6,787 nt of DNA from CAYFVR01 sp046541515 (GCA_046541515.1 JBKHDD010000229.1:1-6787), one strand, 5' to 3'; positions 1 to 5,454 are shown, counted from the stretch's first letter. Numbers and translations: made by a program. The notes: generated by a model from the sequence alone, not told the origin.

Positions 1-104
1 CCGGACGACCGCTCCGACCCGGGACGCCGGTTGATTTCCGGAGGGGTTCCGTAGTAATCGAAAAAAATCAAAACACCTTCCACTTCTTTCCGGGGAGCCA
101 GGCA
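1..104 (+). other. 5' flank of VWA lipoprotein gene; possible tail of an upstream CDS
   Basis: No complete gene lies here. Reading frame 1 is open from the window edge for 17 codons and ends in tandem stops TAG TAA at 52-57, so this could be the last codons of a gene beginning outside the window; nothing in the short peptide is recognisable. A weak promoter-like pair, TTGATT at 31-36 and AGTAAT at 53-58 (16-nt spacer), could serve the lipoprotein gene. The frame of the lipoprotein ORF is also open back to base 3, but the codons before 105 do not resemble a signal peptide. Confidence 0.25.
92..97 (+). promoter_or_regulatory. Ribosome binding site of VWA lipoprotein gene
   Basis: GGGGAG lies 7 nt before the ATG at 105. 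It favours this start over the in-frame ATG at 129 (codon 9), which lacks a comparable site and would remove the positively charged n-region of the signal peptide. Confidence 0.65.
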
Positions 105-1196
105 ATGAGACGGGACAAGGGCCCATGGATGATCGGGATGCTCATCTGCTTCGCCCTGCTTTTGGGCGGGTGCAGCAGCAGCGACGACAACGGCGGCGGG
201 GGCGGAGACGACGGCGGGAACAACGCCGATTGCGGATGCGTCGGCGGGCCGGAGATCGAAGACGACGGCATCGTGTTCATTTTTCAGGACCAGGAGGTGG
301 AACAACCGGCCAACGTCACCCTCTTTTTTAAGCTGGAGGAAACCGACGGCGCCCCGCTGCCAGACATCCCGGCCACCACGTTCACGATTCGTGAAAACGG
401 CCAGGAAATCTCGCCGTTTGAAAGCCGGCAGACCATCCGCCCAAAGCCCGGCGCGTTCACGGCCCAGACGCTGTTGCTGCTGGACCTGAGCGGCAGCGTG
501 ATCCAGACCAACACCCTGGCCCGTTTGCAAGAGGCGGCCCAGACCTTCATCGGCCAGATCATGGCCCGGCCCAATGAAGCCGATTTCGGGGCGTTCCGCA
601 CCGCCATTCAATGGTTCGACGGCGCGGCCGATCTCCATCCGCTGGTGAATTTCACCGCCGACATTGACGAACTGAACACGGGCATCGAGAGCCTGAACGC
701 CGAATTGAGCGAGGACCGGTCCACCAATCTGTACGGCGCGGTGATCCAGGGGGTCAACCGGGTTCGGGACGAGGTGAACCGGGCCTCCTCCGCCGTGTCC
801 GCCGGTTCGCTGGTTGTTTTCACCGATGGGATGGACCAGGCCGCTCGACGCACCCTGGACGACGCGCTGAACGCGGTCCAAAACGCCGAAGACGAGATTT
901 CCATCTACACCATCGGCCTGGGAGACGACACCGACGAAGGGGTCCTGGCCCGGCTGGGGGCGGAAGGTTTTTTCAAGTCCGACAACCTGGACGGCTTGGT
1001 GAGCAATTTCCAGGCGGTGGCCCGCTCCATCACCGCCGACGTGAACAGCAACTACATTCTGGAGTACTGCTCGCCCAAGCGCCAGGGCGCCCACGACCTG
1101 ACCGTGGCGGTGGAGATCGACGGCCGATCCGGCTCGCTGACCAACTGCTTCTGCGCGGACGGGTTTACCGGCGGGTGCGAGATCGATTCGCCCTAA
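105..1196 (+). CDS. VWA-domain lipoprotein (secreted, lipid-anchored)
   Basis: A 363-residue exported protein. Residues 1-22 form a lipoprotein signal peptide (charged MRRDK, hydrophobic core) ending in the lipobox L20-G-G-C23, so C23 should be lipidated. The +2 residue is Ser, which in enterobacterial rules allows outer-membrane sorting. A Ser/Asp/Gly-rich linker (about 24-40) is followed by a small beta-rich segment (about 55-115, with FTIRENGQ, as often precedes VWA domains). A von Willebrand A domain spans about 120-310, with an intact MIDAS metal site: D127-L-S129-G-S131, T207 and D241 (FTDG). Six cysteines remain in the mature chain: C43/C45, and C322, C348, C350, C358 in a short Cys-rich tail, suggesting disulfides. 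VWA domains usually mediate metal-dependent protein binding; the ligand is unknown. The prs-like gene starts 28 nt downstream, so co-transcription is possible though functionally unexplained. Domain assignment is firm, role is not. Confidence 0.9.
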   Translation: MRRDKGPWMIGMLICFALLLGGCSSSDDNGGGGGDDGGNNADCGCVGGPEIEDDGIVFIFQDQEVEQPANVTLFFKLEETDGAPLPDIPATTFTIRENGQEISPFESRQTIRPKPGAFTAQTLLLLDLSGSVIQTNTLARLQEAAQTFIGQIMARPNEADFGAFRTAIQWFDGAADLHPLVNFTADIDELNTGIESLNAELSEDRSTNLYGAVIQGVNRVRDEVNRASSAVSAGSLVVFTDGMDQAARRTLDDALNAVQNAEDEISIYTIGLGDDTDEGVLARLGAEGFFKSDNLDGLVSNFQAVARSITADVNSNYILEYCSPKRQGAHDLTVAVEIDGRSGSLTNCFCADGFTGGCEIDSP

Positions 1197-1224
1197 GATT
1201 TTTCGGAGGAAAGGCAGGCGTCCC

Positions 1225-2133
1225 ATGATTCATCTGCTCCACTGCCCCCAAATGGCGAAATTGGCCGAGAACATCGCGGCCGGCCATCCCGACATCCAAC
1301 TTGGCGAGGTGGCCTGGGAATCCTTCCGGGACGGCTTTCCCAATCTTCGCATTGAAAGCGTCAAATCCCTGCGGAACCAGGACGTGGCCTTTTTGGCCAG
1401 CCTGGACACCCCCGCCGAGATTTTCCGCCAGCTATCGGTGATTTTCGAAATTCCCCGTCTGGTGGTCCGCTCCCTGACCATCGCGCTGCCCTTTTACCCG
1501 GTGGGCACCATGGAACGGGTGGACCTGGAGGGACAGGTGGCCACCGCGTCGAGCCTGGCGCGGATGTTGTCCCTGACGCCGTTCACCATCAGCGGCCCGG
1601 CCCAGGTGGTGATCTTCGACATCCACGCGCTTCAGGAACGGTTTTATTTTACCGACGCGGTGATTCCCCGGCTGGAAACGGCCATTCCGCTGCTCCGGGA
1701 ACGATTGAGGGACGACGACGAGGCGGCCATCGCCTTCCCGGACGAGGGCGCGCAAAAGCGGTTCGGCGGCATGTTTCCGGAGCGCCACATGATCCTGTGC
1801 CACAAAATCCGGCAGGGGGACAAGCGGGTGGTGACCATCCAGGAAGGCGAGCCGGAGGGGCGGCACGTGGTGATCGTGGACGACCTGGTGATGACGGGGG
1901 GGACGCTGCTGCGCTGCGCCGAGGCGTTGCGGGACGCCGGTGCCGAACGGGTCAGCGCCTACGTGACCCACGGCGTGTTTCCCGAAAATTCTTGGGAGAA
2001 ATTTTTGGACGCCGACTTTTACCGCTTCTGGCTGACGGATTCGTGCCCGAAAACGGTGGCGGCGGTGGCGGAGAAGGGGCCGTTCGAGGTGCTGTCGTTG
2101 GGGGGGGTGATTGGGGAGGTGTTGGCGACCTGA
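1225..2133 (+). CDS. prs: Ribose-phosphate pyrophosphokinase (PRPP synthetase), plant class II-like
   Basis: This enzyme makes 5-phosphoribosyl-1-diphosphate from ribose 5-phosphate and ATP, the precursor of purines, pyrimidines, His, Trp and NAD. The 302-residue chain has the two phosphoribosyltransferase-fold halves. Visible motifs: FYPVGTMERV (90-99); FDIHALQERFYF (131-142), whose H134 matches the metal-binding His of the family; AFPDEGAQKRF (170-180); the catalytic-loop pair K194/R196 followed by GDKR; and the PRPP-binding loop VVIVDDLVMTGGTL (215-228). These motifs follow plant PRS3/PRS4 (class II, reported as phosphate-independent) rather than classical bacterial class I, which has a YARQDRK-type segment and DLHAxQ. 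That class comparison is from memory of the families. The ATG at 1225 is preceded by GGAGGAAAGGCAGG (1205-1218), so the ribosome site is clear although its exact register is not. A run of eight G (2100-2107) lies near the 3' end. PRPP synthetase function is very likely; regulation and donor specificity cannot be read from the sequence. Confidence 0.9.
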   Translation: MIHLLHCPQMAKLAENIAAGHPDIQLGEVAWESFRDGFPNLRIESVKSLRNQDVAFLASLDTPAEIFRQLSVIFEIPRLVVRSLTIALPFYPVGTMERVDLEGQVATASSLARMLSLTPFTISGPAQVVIFDIHALQERFYFTDAVIPRLETAIPLLRERLRDDDEAAIAFPDEGAQKRFGGMFPERHMILCHKIRQGDKRVVTIQEGEPEGRHVVIVDDLVMTGGTLLRCAEALRDAGAERVSAYVTHGVFPENSWEKFLDADFYRFWLTDSCPKTVAAVAEKGPFEVLSLGGVIGEVLAT

Positions 2134-2144
2134 TGCGAGGTTTT

Positions 2145-2164
2145 AAAATGCCTTGGGCCTTTTT
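2145..2164. terminator. Weak bidirectional terminator-like hairpin between convergent genes
   Basis: AAAA-T-GCC-TTG-GGC-C-TTTT can fold as a stem with one mismatch. It ends in a T tract on the plus strand (2160-2164) and has an A tract that becomes T's on the minus strand (2145-2148, preceded by four further T on the plus strand). It sits between the stop of prs (2133) and the stop of the ParE-like toxin (2181), where a shared terminator would be expected. The GC core is only three pairs, so it is a weak candidate. Confidence 0.3.
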
Positions 2165-2180
2165 GAGCCAATAATCGTCT

Positions 2181-2462
2181 TCACGGCCTCTTGACCGGGT
2201 CTTGGCGGCTGTCAAAAAAAGAATGCACGATGATGGCCCTGTCTTCAATAGTATAGAACAAAATGAAAGGAAATCTTTTTATCGGACATCCACGATATTT
2301 TGAATACCGGAAGGGATAGATTTCGGGAAACCGGCCGATCCGTTCCAAAGCGGATTCCGCGGAATCCAAAAACTCCATCCCAAGTCCTGCCCGCTGTTTC
2401 TCATACCAGACAACCGCAATCTCGATATCCTCCCGAGAACGATCGGTGTACCGAATTTTCAA
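2181..2462 (-). CDS. ParE/RelE-family toxin of a type II toxin-antitoxin module
   Basis: A 93-residue protein of the ParE/RelE toxin fold. Recognisable family features in order: an N-terminal strand and helix ending in WYEKQR (19-24), LGMEFL (27-32), a helix with ALERIGRFPEIYP (38-50), KRFPFILFYTIED (62-74), and a C-terminal strand ending SRQDP (85-89), which corresponds to the usual RxDP ending. The start codon is TTG, not ATG; it overlaps the antitoxin stop as TTGA (2462-2459), and GGAAG lies 8 nt upstream inside the antitoxin gene, so translation is probably coupled. No in-frame ATG occurs before codon 29. The protein is complete and shows no sign of decay. ParE members typically poison DNA gyrase and RelE members cleave mRNA on the ribosome; the sequence alone does not say which applies here. 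Confidence 0.88.
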   Translation of the reverse strand: MKIRYTDRSREDIEIAVVWYEKQRAGLGMEFLDSAESALERIGRFPEIYPFRYSKYRGCPIKRFPFILFYTIEDRAIIVHSFFDSRQDPVKRP

Positions 2463-2686
2463 GGGTACTGCTTCCGCAATCCTTCATGGACCGATTTCCA
2501 ATCGTGCAGCTTTTGCTTTCCAGCCGTAAATTCCTGGTACCGTCGATCCAGCTCATTTCGTTGCCATTCGGGCAATGGGAGCTGTTGATTTTGCCGGGCG
2601 ATGGAATCCCAAATATCCGCAATTAGGGAAATTTTATCGGAAACATCCAATTTTTCAATTTCGTCTTTAAGCTCCCTTGGCGTCAT
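2459..2686 (-). CDS. Antitoxin of the TIGR02574 (putative addiction module component) family
   Basis: A 75-residue acidic/helical protein directly upstream of, and overlapping by 4 nt, the ParE-like toxin. It has the hallmarks of this antitoxin family: an N-terminal helix containing LDVSDKISLIADIWDSIA (13-30), the segment LPLPEWQRNELDRRYQEF (36-53), and a C-terminal W63 in the position of the family's conserved WeEVk motif. By family analogy it should bind and neutralise the toxin and may repress its own promoter; the N-terminal part is the likely DNA-binding or dimerising half. The ATG at 2686 has a strong purine-rich site, GGGGGAGG (2696-2689), just upstream. The gene is intact. Identification rests on pattern plus gene order, which agree well. 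Confidence 0.85.
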   Translation of the reverse strand: MTPRELKDEIEKLDVSDKISLIADIWDSIARQNQQLPLPEWQRNELDRRYQEFTAGKQKLHDWKSVHEGLRKQYP

Positions 2687-2795
2687 TTCCTCCCCCTTTC
2701 TCCATTCCCCTTTGGAACTTTTTTGGCCCTTTTAAGGGTTGACGATTGTACGACACTTGGCGAAAAGTAGAAATCAATTGATAATTTTTCCCAAA
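2687..2795. promoter_or_regulatory. Intergenic region between hicA and the second TA module: candidate promoter/operator
   Basis: This 109-nt AT-rich gap must hold any promoter of the TIGR02574/ParE operon unless it is read through from hicBA. Two symmetric elements are present: a perfect 10-bp palindrome ATCAATTGAT (2773-2782) and the inverted repeat CCCTT-TT-AAGGG (2727-2738). On the minus strand a TACAAT box (2750-2745) could be a -10 element, but no good -35 is seen at 16-18 nt. Antitoxin autoregulation through such palindromes is usual for the class; its use here is inference. Confidence 0.35.
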
Positions 2796-2981
2796 TCAAG
2801 GTTTTTCAATTTCCAAATCCTTACAGATTTTCCGAGCCATTATATCCTTTATCTCGCCATGACGGGGGACCGCCGTCATATTCCCATTTCGGGTATTCTG
2901 CCAAATCGAATGGCGAGCCCCTTCCCGCAATAATTCACAACCATTTTTCTGGAGATGGCGGATCAGCTCCTTTCGCTTCAT
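2796..2981 (-). CDS. hicA: HicA-family mRNA interferase toxin
   Basis: A 61-residue protein with the compact double-stranded-RNA-binding fold of HicA toxins. Diagnostic features: the N-terminal KRKELIRHLQKNGC (2-15), then REGARHSIW (19-27) carrying the catalytic histidine H24, and the VPRHGEI segment (38-44) followed by a helix with the conserved KICKDL. HicA cleaves mRNA and blocks translation until HicB binds it. Length is normal for the family and all key residues are present, so the toxin should be active. Its ATG overlaps the hicB stop as ATGA (2981-2978), indicating translational coupling. The order here is antitoxin first, the reverse of the classical E. coli hicAB order but common for short HicB relatives. 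Confidence 0.9.
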   Translation of the reverse strand: MKRKELIRHLQKNGCELLREGARHSIWQNTRNGNMTAVPRHGEIKDIMARKICKDLEIEKP

Positions 2982-3187
2982 ATCGCCAAGCGAACTTCTT
3001 CAAAATTTTGCTTCATTTCCTTTTTGGACTGTTCTCGCCTAAGCGCCAGAATATCTCTGGCGGCCTCTTTCAAGCTGACCAGTAATTCCTCCCGCGTTTT
3101 TTCTTGGGCATTGGCGCCTGGAATTTCTTCAATCCAACCGATCCACCAATCATCTTCCCGGGCGATAATCGCCGTATATTCGTTCAT
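2978..3187 (-). CDS. hicB: HicB-family antitoxin (short form)
   Basis: A 69-residue HicB-like protein, partner of the overlapping hicA. The N-terminal strands MNEYTAIIAREDDWWIGWI and the following EIPGANAQ (21-28) and TREELLVSLKEA (31-42) are typical of the degenerate RNase H-like HicB fold that plugs the HicA active site. After this domain there is only a short charged helix (about 50-69). No helix-turn-helix or ribbon-helix-helix DNA-binding domain is visible, unlike longer HicB proteins, so how the operon is autoregulated is unclear. The ATG at 3187 has GGAG (3199-3196) 8 nt upstream. The methyltransferase gene ends 37 nt upstream on the same strand. A TATTAT box (3205-3200) lies in that gap but lacks a convincing -35. 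Confidence 0.87.
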   Translation of the reverse strand: MNEYTAIIAREDDWWIGWIEEIPGANAQEKTREELLVSLKEAARDILALRREQSKKEMKQNFEEVRLAI

Positions 3188-3224
3188 GCACTGATCTCCA
3201 TAATATCCAATAAAATCTGAAACT

Positions 3225-4256
3225 TTACCGCCCCCGCAACCGGTAATGCGAAACCATCCATTCTTCTCCGCGCCGATATCCCCACAACCCCGAACAGGCC
3301 ATGAAGAAGATTCGCCAGCGCTGGAACCAGAGATCGGCGTTCTCTTCGCCGTAAACTTCGGCCATGAGGGGGCGAATGGTCTCCCGCTTGGCGTCCATGT
3401 TGGCCAGCCAGGCGTCGGCGGTTTTGGCGTAGTGGCGACCGTTGACGCGCCAGTGGCCTTCCACGATCAGGTCTTCGGGAAAGCGGAGGAACAGGTCGTC
3501 CGACGGCATGATCCCGCCGGTGAAAAAATGGCGGCCCATCCAGTCGTCTTCGCCGGAAATTTCGTAGGGATAGACGAACTCCCGATGGGTGAAGACGTGG
3601 ATGAACACCCGTCCCTCCGGCTTCAGCCATCCGGCAATCCGGGACATCAGCAACGGCCAGTTCCGGACGTGCTCGAACATCTCCACCGAAACCACCCGGT
3701 CGAAACGGCGGCCCGGGTCGAAATCGTTGATGTCGGCGGTGACCACCGCCACGTTGCCCAATCCCCGGGCCTCGACCGCGGCGCGGATGTGGTCGCCCTG
3801 GGGGCCGGAGTTGGACATGGCCAGAATCCGGCTTTCCGGGTAATTCTCCGCCATCCAGAGCGTGATCGCCCCCCAGCCGCAGCCCAGCTCCAAAATCTCC
3901 TGGCCGTCCGCCAGCCCGGCCCGCTCGCAGGTGAGCCGGAGCATGGCCTCTTCGGCGGCGTTTAAGTCCCGGACGCCCGGAGGCCAGTGGCAGCCGCTGT
4001 ATTTCATCCGCGCGCCCAGCACGTTGCGGAAAAAGCCCGGCGGCAGTTCGTAATGTTGCTCGTTGGCCTCGCGGGTGTTCAGGGCCACGGGGGAATTCCG
4101 CATGGAATCGATGAAAAGCTGCTTGGCCGCCAAGGCGGTTTCCGCGCCTCCCCGTCGCTCTTGGCGAAGCCGTCGGCTGTTGAGGAAACGAATGCCCAGT
4201 CGGATGAGCGAATCGGGGAGCTTGCCCCGGTCGGCGAGATGGACGAGGAATTTCAT
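3225..4256 (-). CDS. SAM-dependent methyltransferase, CFA synthase / coclaurine N-methyltransferase-like
   Basis: A 343-residue class I methyltransferase related to cyclopropane-fatty-acyl-phospholipid synthases, with the signature set of the coclaurine N-methyltransferase-like subgroup. Motifs: HYELPPGFF (68-76); KYSGCHW (85-91); SAM-binding ELGCGWG (123-129); SNSGPQ (148-153); EMFEH (192-196); FFTGGIMPS (244-252); VNGRHYAKTADAWL (271-284). A C-terminal segment, about 316-343, carries LWGYRRGEEWMVSHY. It appears full-length and soluble. The substrate is unknown: family members methylate amine nitrogens of alkaloids or lipid double bonds, and the motifs do not decide. I chose the ATG at 4256 (MKFLVHLADR). 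A longer reading to 4370 would add 38 residues rich in Pro/Gly, run into the 3' end of the upstream gene and lack family resemblance. GGGAG (4265-4261) precedes the chosen start by only 4 nt. The gene follows the YpsA-like gene after 82 nt on the same strand. Confidence 0.88.
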   Translation of the reverse strand: MKFLVHLADRGKLPDSLIRLGIRFLNSRRLRQERRGGAETALAAKQLFIDSMRNSPVALNTREANEQHYELPPGFFRNVLGARMKYSGCHWPPGVRDLNAAEEAMLRLTCERAGLADGQEILELGCGWGAITLWMAENYPESRILAMSNSGPQGDHIRAAVEARGLGNVAVVTADINDFDPGRRFDRVVSVEMFEHVRNWPLLMSRIAGWLKPEGRVFIHVFTHREFVYPYEISGEDDWMGRHFFTGGIMPSDDLFLRFPEDLIVEGHWRVNGRHYAKTADAWLANMDAKRETIRPLMAEVYGEENADLWFQRWRIFFMACSGLWGYRRGEEWMVSHYRLRGR

Positions 4257-4290
4257 GGGGCTCCCGGTGCAAGGAGACGGGACGAAATCG

Positions 4291-4310
4291 CCGGGGCGGG
4301 GCCGTCCCGG
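4291..4310. repeat. GC-rich hairpin between YpsA-like and methyltransferase genes
   Basis: CCGGG and CCCGG arms (five pairs), one mismatch, then two more pairs around a 4-nt loop form a stable hairpin in the 82-nt gap. No T tract follows on the minus strand, so it is not a standard intrinsic terminator. It could attenuate or stabilise the transcript between the two genes, or mean nothing. Confidence 0.3.
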
Positions 4311-4338
4311 AAAGAAATCATCGCCAGGGCGAAGTGAA

Positions 4339-5163
4339 TTATTTGACGATCCGGAGCACGTCGTCGGCATGCTGGAGCAAATCCCAAAGGGCCCGGAGGA
4401 TGACGGCGGCGGGGTCTTCCGCCTGTTTTCGGGCCAAGGCGCGGCATTCGTCGATGAGCACCTCGTTGCCGCCCCAGAGACGGAACTCGTTTTTGATGTG
4501 AACGCCCAGCGTTCCCATCAGCTCCGGAATGCGGCCTTCGGACAGATTGGCGATGCGGCTCCGCTCGTGAAAGGTGAGGCTTTCCCGCAACAGCTCCACC
4601 GCCTCCCGGACGGTGCGCGGAAGCGAAATGAACTCGGTGAGCCGCTGGTCGGTGGGCGTCGCGGGCGGGTATTCGATTTCGTAGCGGCGCGGCTCGATGA
4701 GGGAGAGCTTGAGGACCGTTTCCAGAATGTCCTGGGTCAGCCGGTACAGGTCCACCGTGCGGCTTTCCCGGGGCCCGGTCACCGTCAGCGCCTCGATCCG
4801 GTGCTTGCCGATCCAGGCCTCGATCTGGCGGCTCGCCTCGAAGGCCGGGATCGCGTCCAGGTCCACGTAGAACCAGGGCATGCGGTGGCGCTCCGCCAGC
4901 CGCCGGTACAACCCGGCCGTGCCGGTGGGCTCGCCCTGGGCGATGATGAGCACGCCGTCGGCGTCCAGAATGTTGCGTTCCGTCACCTGAACGTAATTGC
5001 CTTCCCGCAGGATGTGCAGGCGATAGGTCTGGATCAGGCTCTCGTCTTCCTCGGCCAGCCAGCCGGCCACCCAGCCGCCGTAGTCCATGAACAGCCGGTG
5101 GGCGACGTCCAGGGCCGCCCGTTCCACGCCGGATTGCCCGCCGGAGATGATTCGTCGGATCAT
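4339..5163 (-). CDS. Circularly permuted YpsA (SLOG superfamily) protein with extra C-terminal domain
   Basis: A 274-residue protein in two parts. Residues 1 to about 150 form a Rossmann-like SLOG domain of the cpYpsA type (Pfam family once called molybdenum-cofactor carrier). It begins IISGGQSGVERAALDVA (5-21), with the glycine-rich loop GGQSG (8-12), then GGWVAGWLAEED (29-40), YRL (47-49), VTERNILDADGVLII (60-74) and GEPTGTAG (77-84), the ligand-binding loops of the fold. SLOG domains bind nucleotides or related small molecules; the ligand here is unknown. Residues about 178-274 are a separate helical region with SLPRTVREAVELL (189-201) and LGVHIKNEFRLWGGN (230-244). This resembles, from memory, the DUF6794-type module. 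Near the N terminus the family's usual GxDRAA appears as GVERAA. The ATG at 5163 has GGGAAAGG ending 7 nt upstream and a promoter 130 nt upstream. SLOG membership is confident, function is not. Confidence 0.8.
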   Translation of the reverse strand: MIRRIISGGQSGVERAALDVAHRLFMDYGGWVAGWLAEEDESLIQTYRLHILREGNYVQVTERNILDADGVLIIAQGEPTGTAGLYRRLAERHRMPWFYVDLDAIPAFEASRQIEAWIGKHRIEALTVTGPRESRTVDLYRLTQDILETVLKLSLIEPRRYEIEYPPATPTDQRLTEFISLPRTVREAVELLRESLTFHERSRIANLSEGRIPELMGTLGVHIKNEFRLWGGNEVLIDECRALARKQAEDPAAVILRALWDLLQHADDVLRIVK

Positions 5164-5242
5164 AGCTGCCTTTCCCGCCGTTTGGGGTGGAACCCGTCCG
5201 ATCCGGGCGGTCGGAGAGAGGAAAGCGGAAAAAAATCCATCC

Positions 5243-5439
5243 TGAATTCCATCCGTTAGGGGCGTTCCCGCGCGGATCGGATACCGTTTTAAAGATAATA
5301 GAAGACGATTCGGAAAAATTCAAGCGGATTAAATGGCATAAACTGGGCTTTGGGGGGTTGAATTCCGGCCCGAAGGCCACGCGACGGTTGAAAAGTTGTC
5401 CGTTCGGTTGTATTTCCCCTCCCATCCCCCATTGAATTC
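5243..5439. repeat. Three copies of TGAATTC in the divergent intergenic region
   Basis: The heptamer TGAATTC occurs at 5243-5249, 5359-5365 and 5433-5439; the last two extend to TTGAATTC. All three lie on the plus strand within 197 nt of non-coding DNA, and the core GAATTC is palindromic. They may be regulator binding sites for either divergent gene. The repeat itself is certain; its function is not. Confidence 0.4.
5295..5323 (-). promoter_or_regulatory. Sigma70-type promoter for the YpsA-like gene
   Basis: On the minus strand, TTGAAT (5323-5318, 4 of 6 to consensus) is followed after exactly 17 nt by TATTAT (5300-5295, 5 of 6). Transcription would start near 5288, leaving an untranslated leader of about 125 nt before the ATG at 5163. 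It is the best-formed promoter in the window. Confidence 0.55.
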
Positions 5440-5454
5440 TCCGCCATTCCGACG

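Noticed and set aside
1432..1971. 179-codon minus-strand open frame within prs
   Set aside because: Antisense shadow of the PRPP synthetase; His/Arg/Pro-rich with no motif.
2181..3187. Insertion sequence, transposon or integron cassette carrying the TA genes
   Set aside because: No transposase or integrase and no terminal inverted or direct repeats were found at the edges of the AT-rich stretch.
4257..4370. 38-residue N-terminal extension of the methyltransferase
   Set aside because: It would overlap the end of the YpsA-like gene, is Pro/Gly-rich and lacks family similarity; the ATG at 4256 with GGGAG upstream fits better.
4063..5259. 398-codon plus-strand open frame antisense to the methyltransferase and YpsA-like genes
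   Set aside because: Covers the opposite strand of two genes with strong family motifs; no family resemblance of its own.
5164..5295. Molybdenum-cofactor riboswitch in the leader of the YpsA-like gene
   Set aside because: Considered because the Pfam family was once named a molybdenum-cofactor carrier, but I could not match the leader to that RNA's consensus by eye.
5388..5414. hemL promoter TTGAAA / TGTATT
   Set aside because: The spacer of 15 nt and a poor -10 make it too weak to list as a promoter; it is mentioned only in the intergenic entry.
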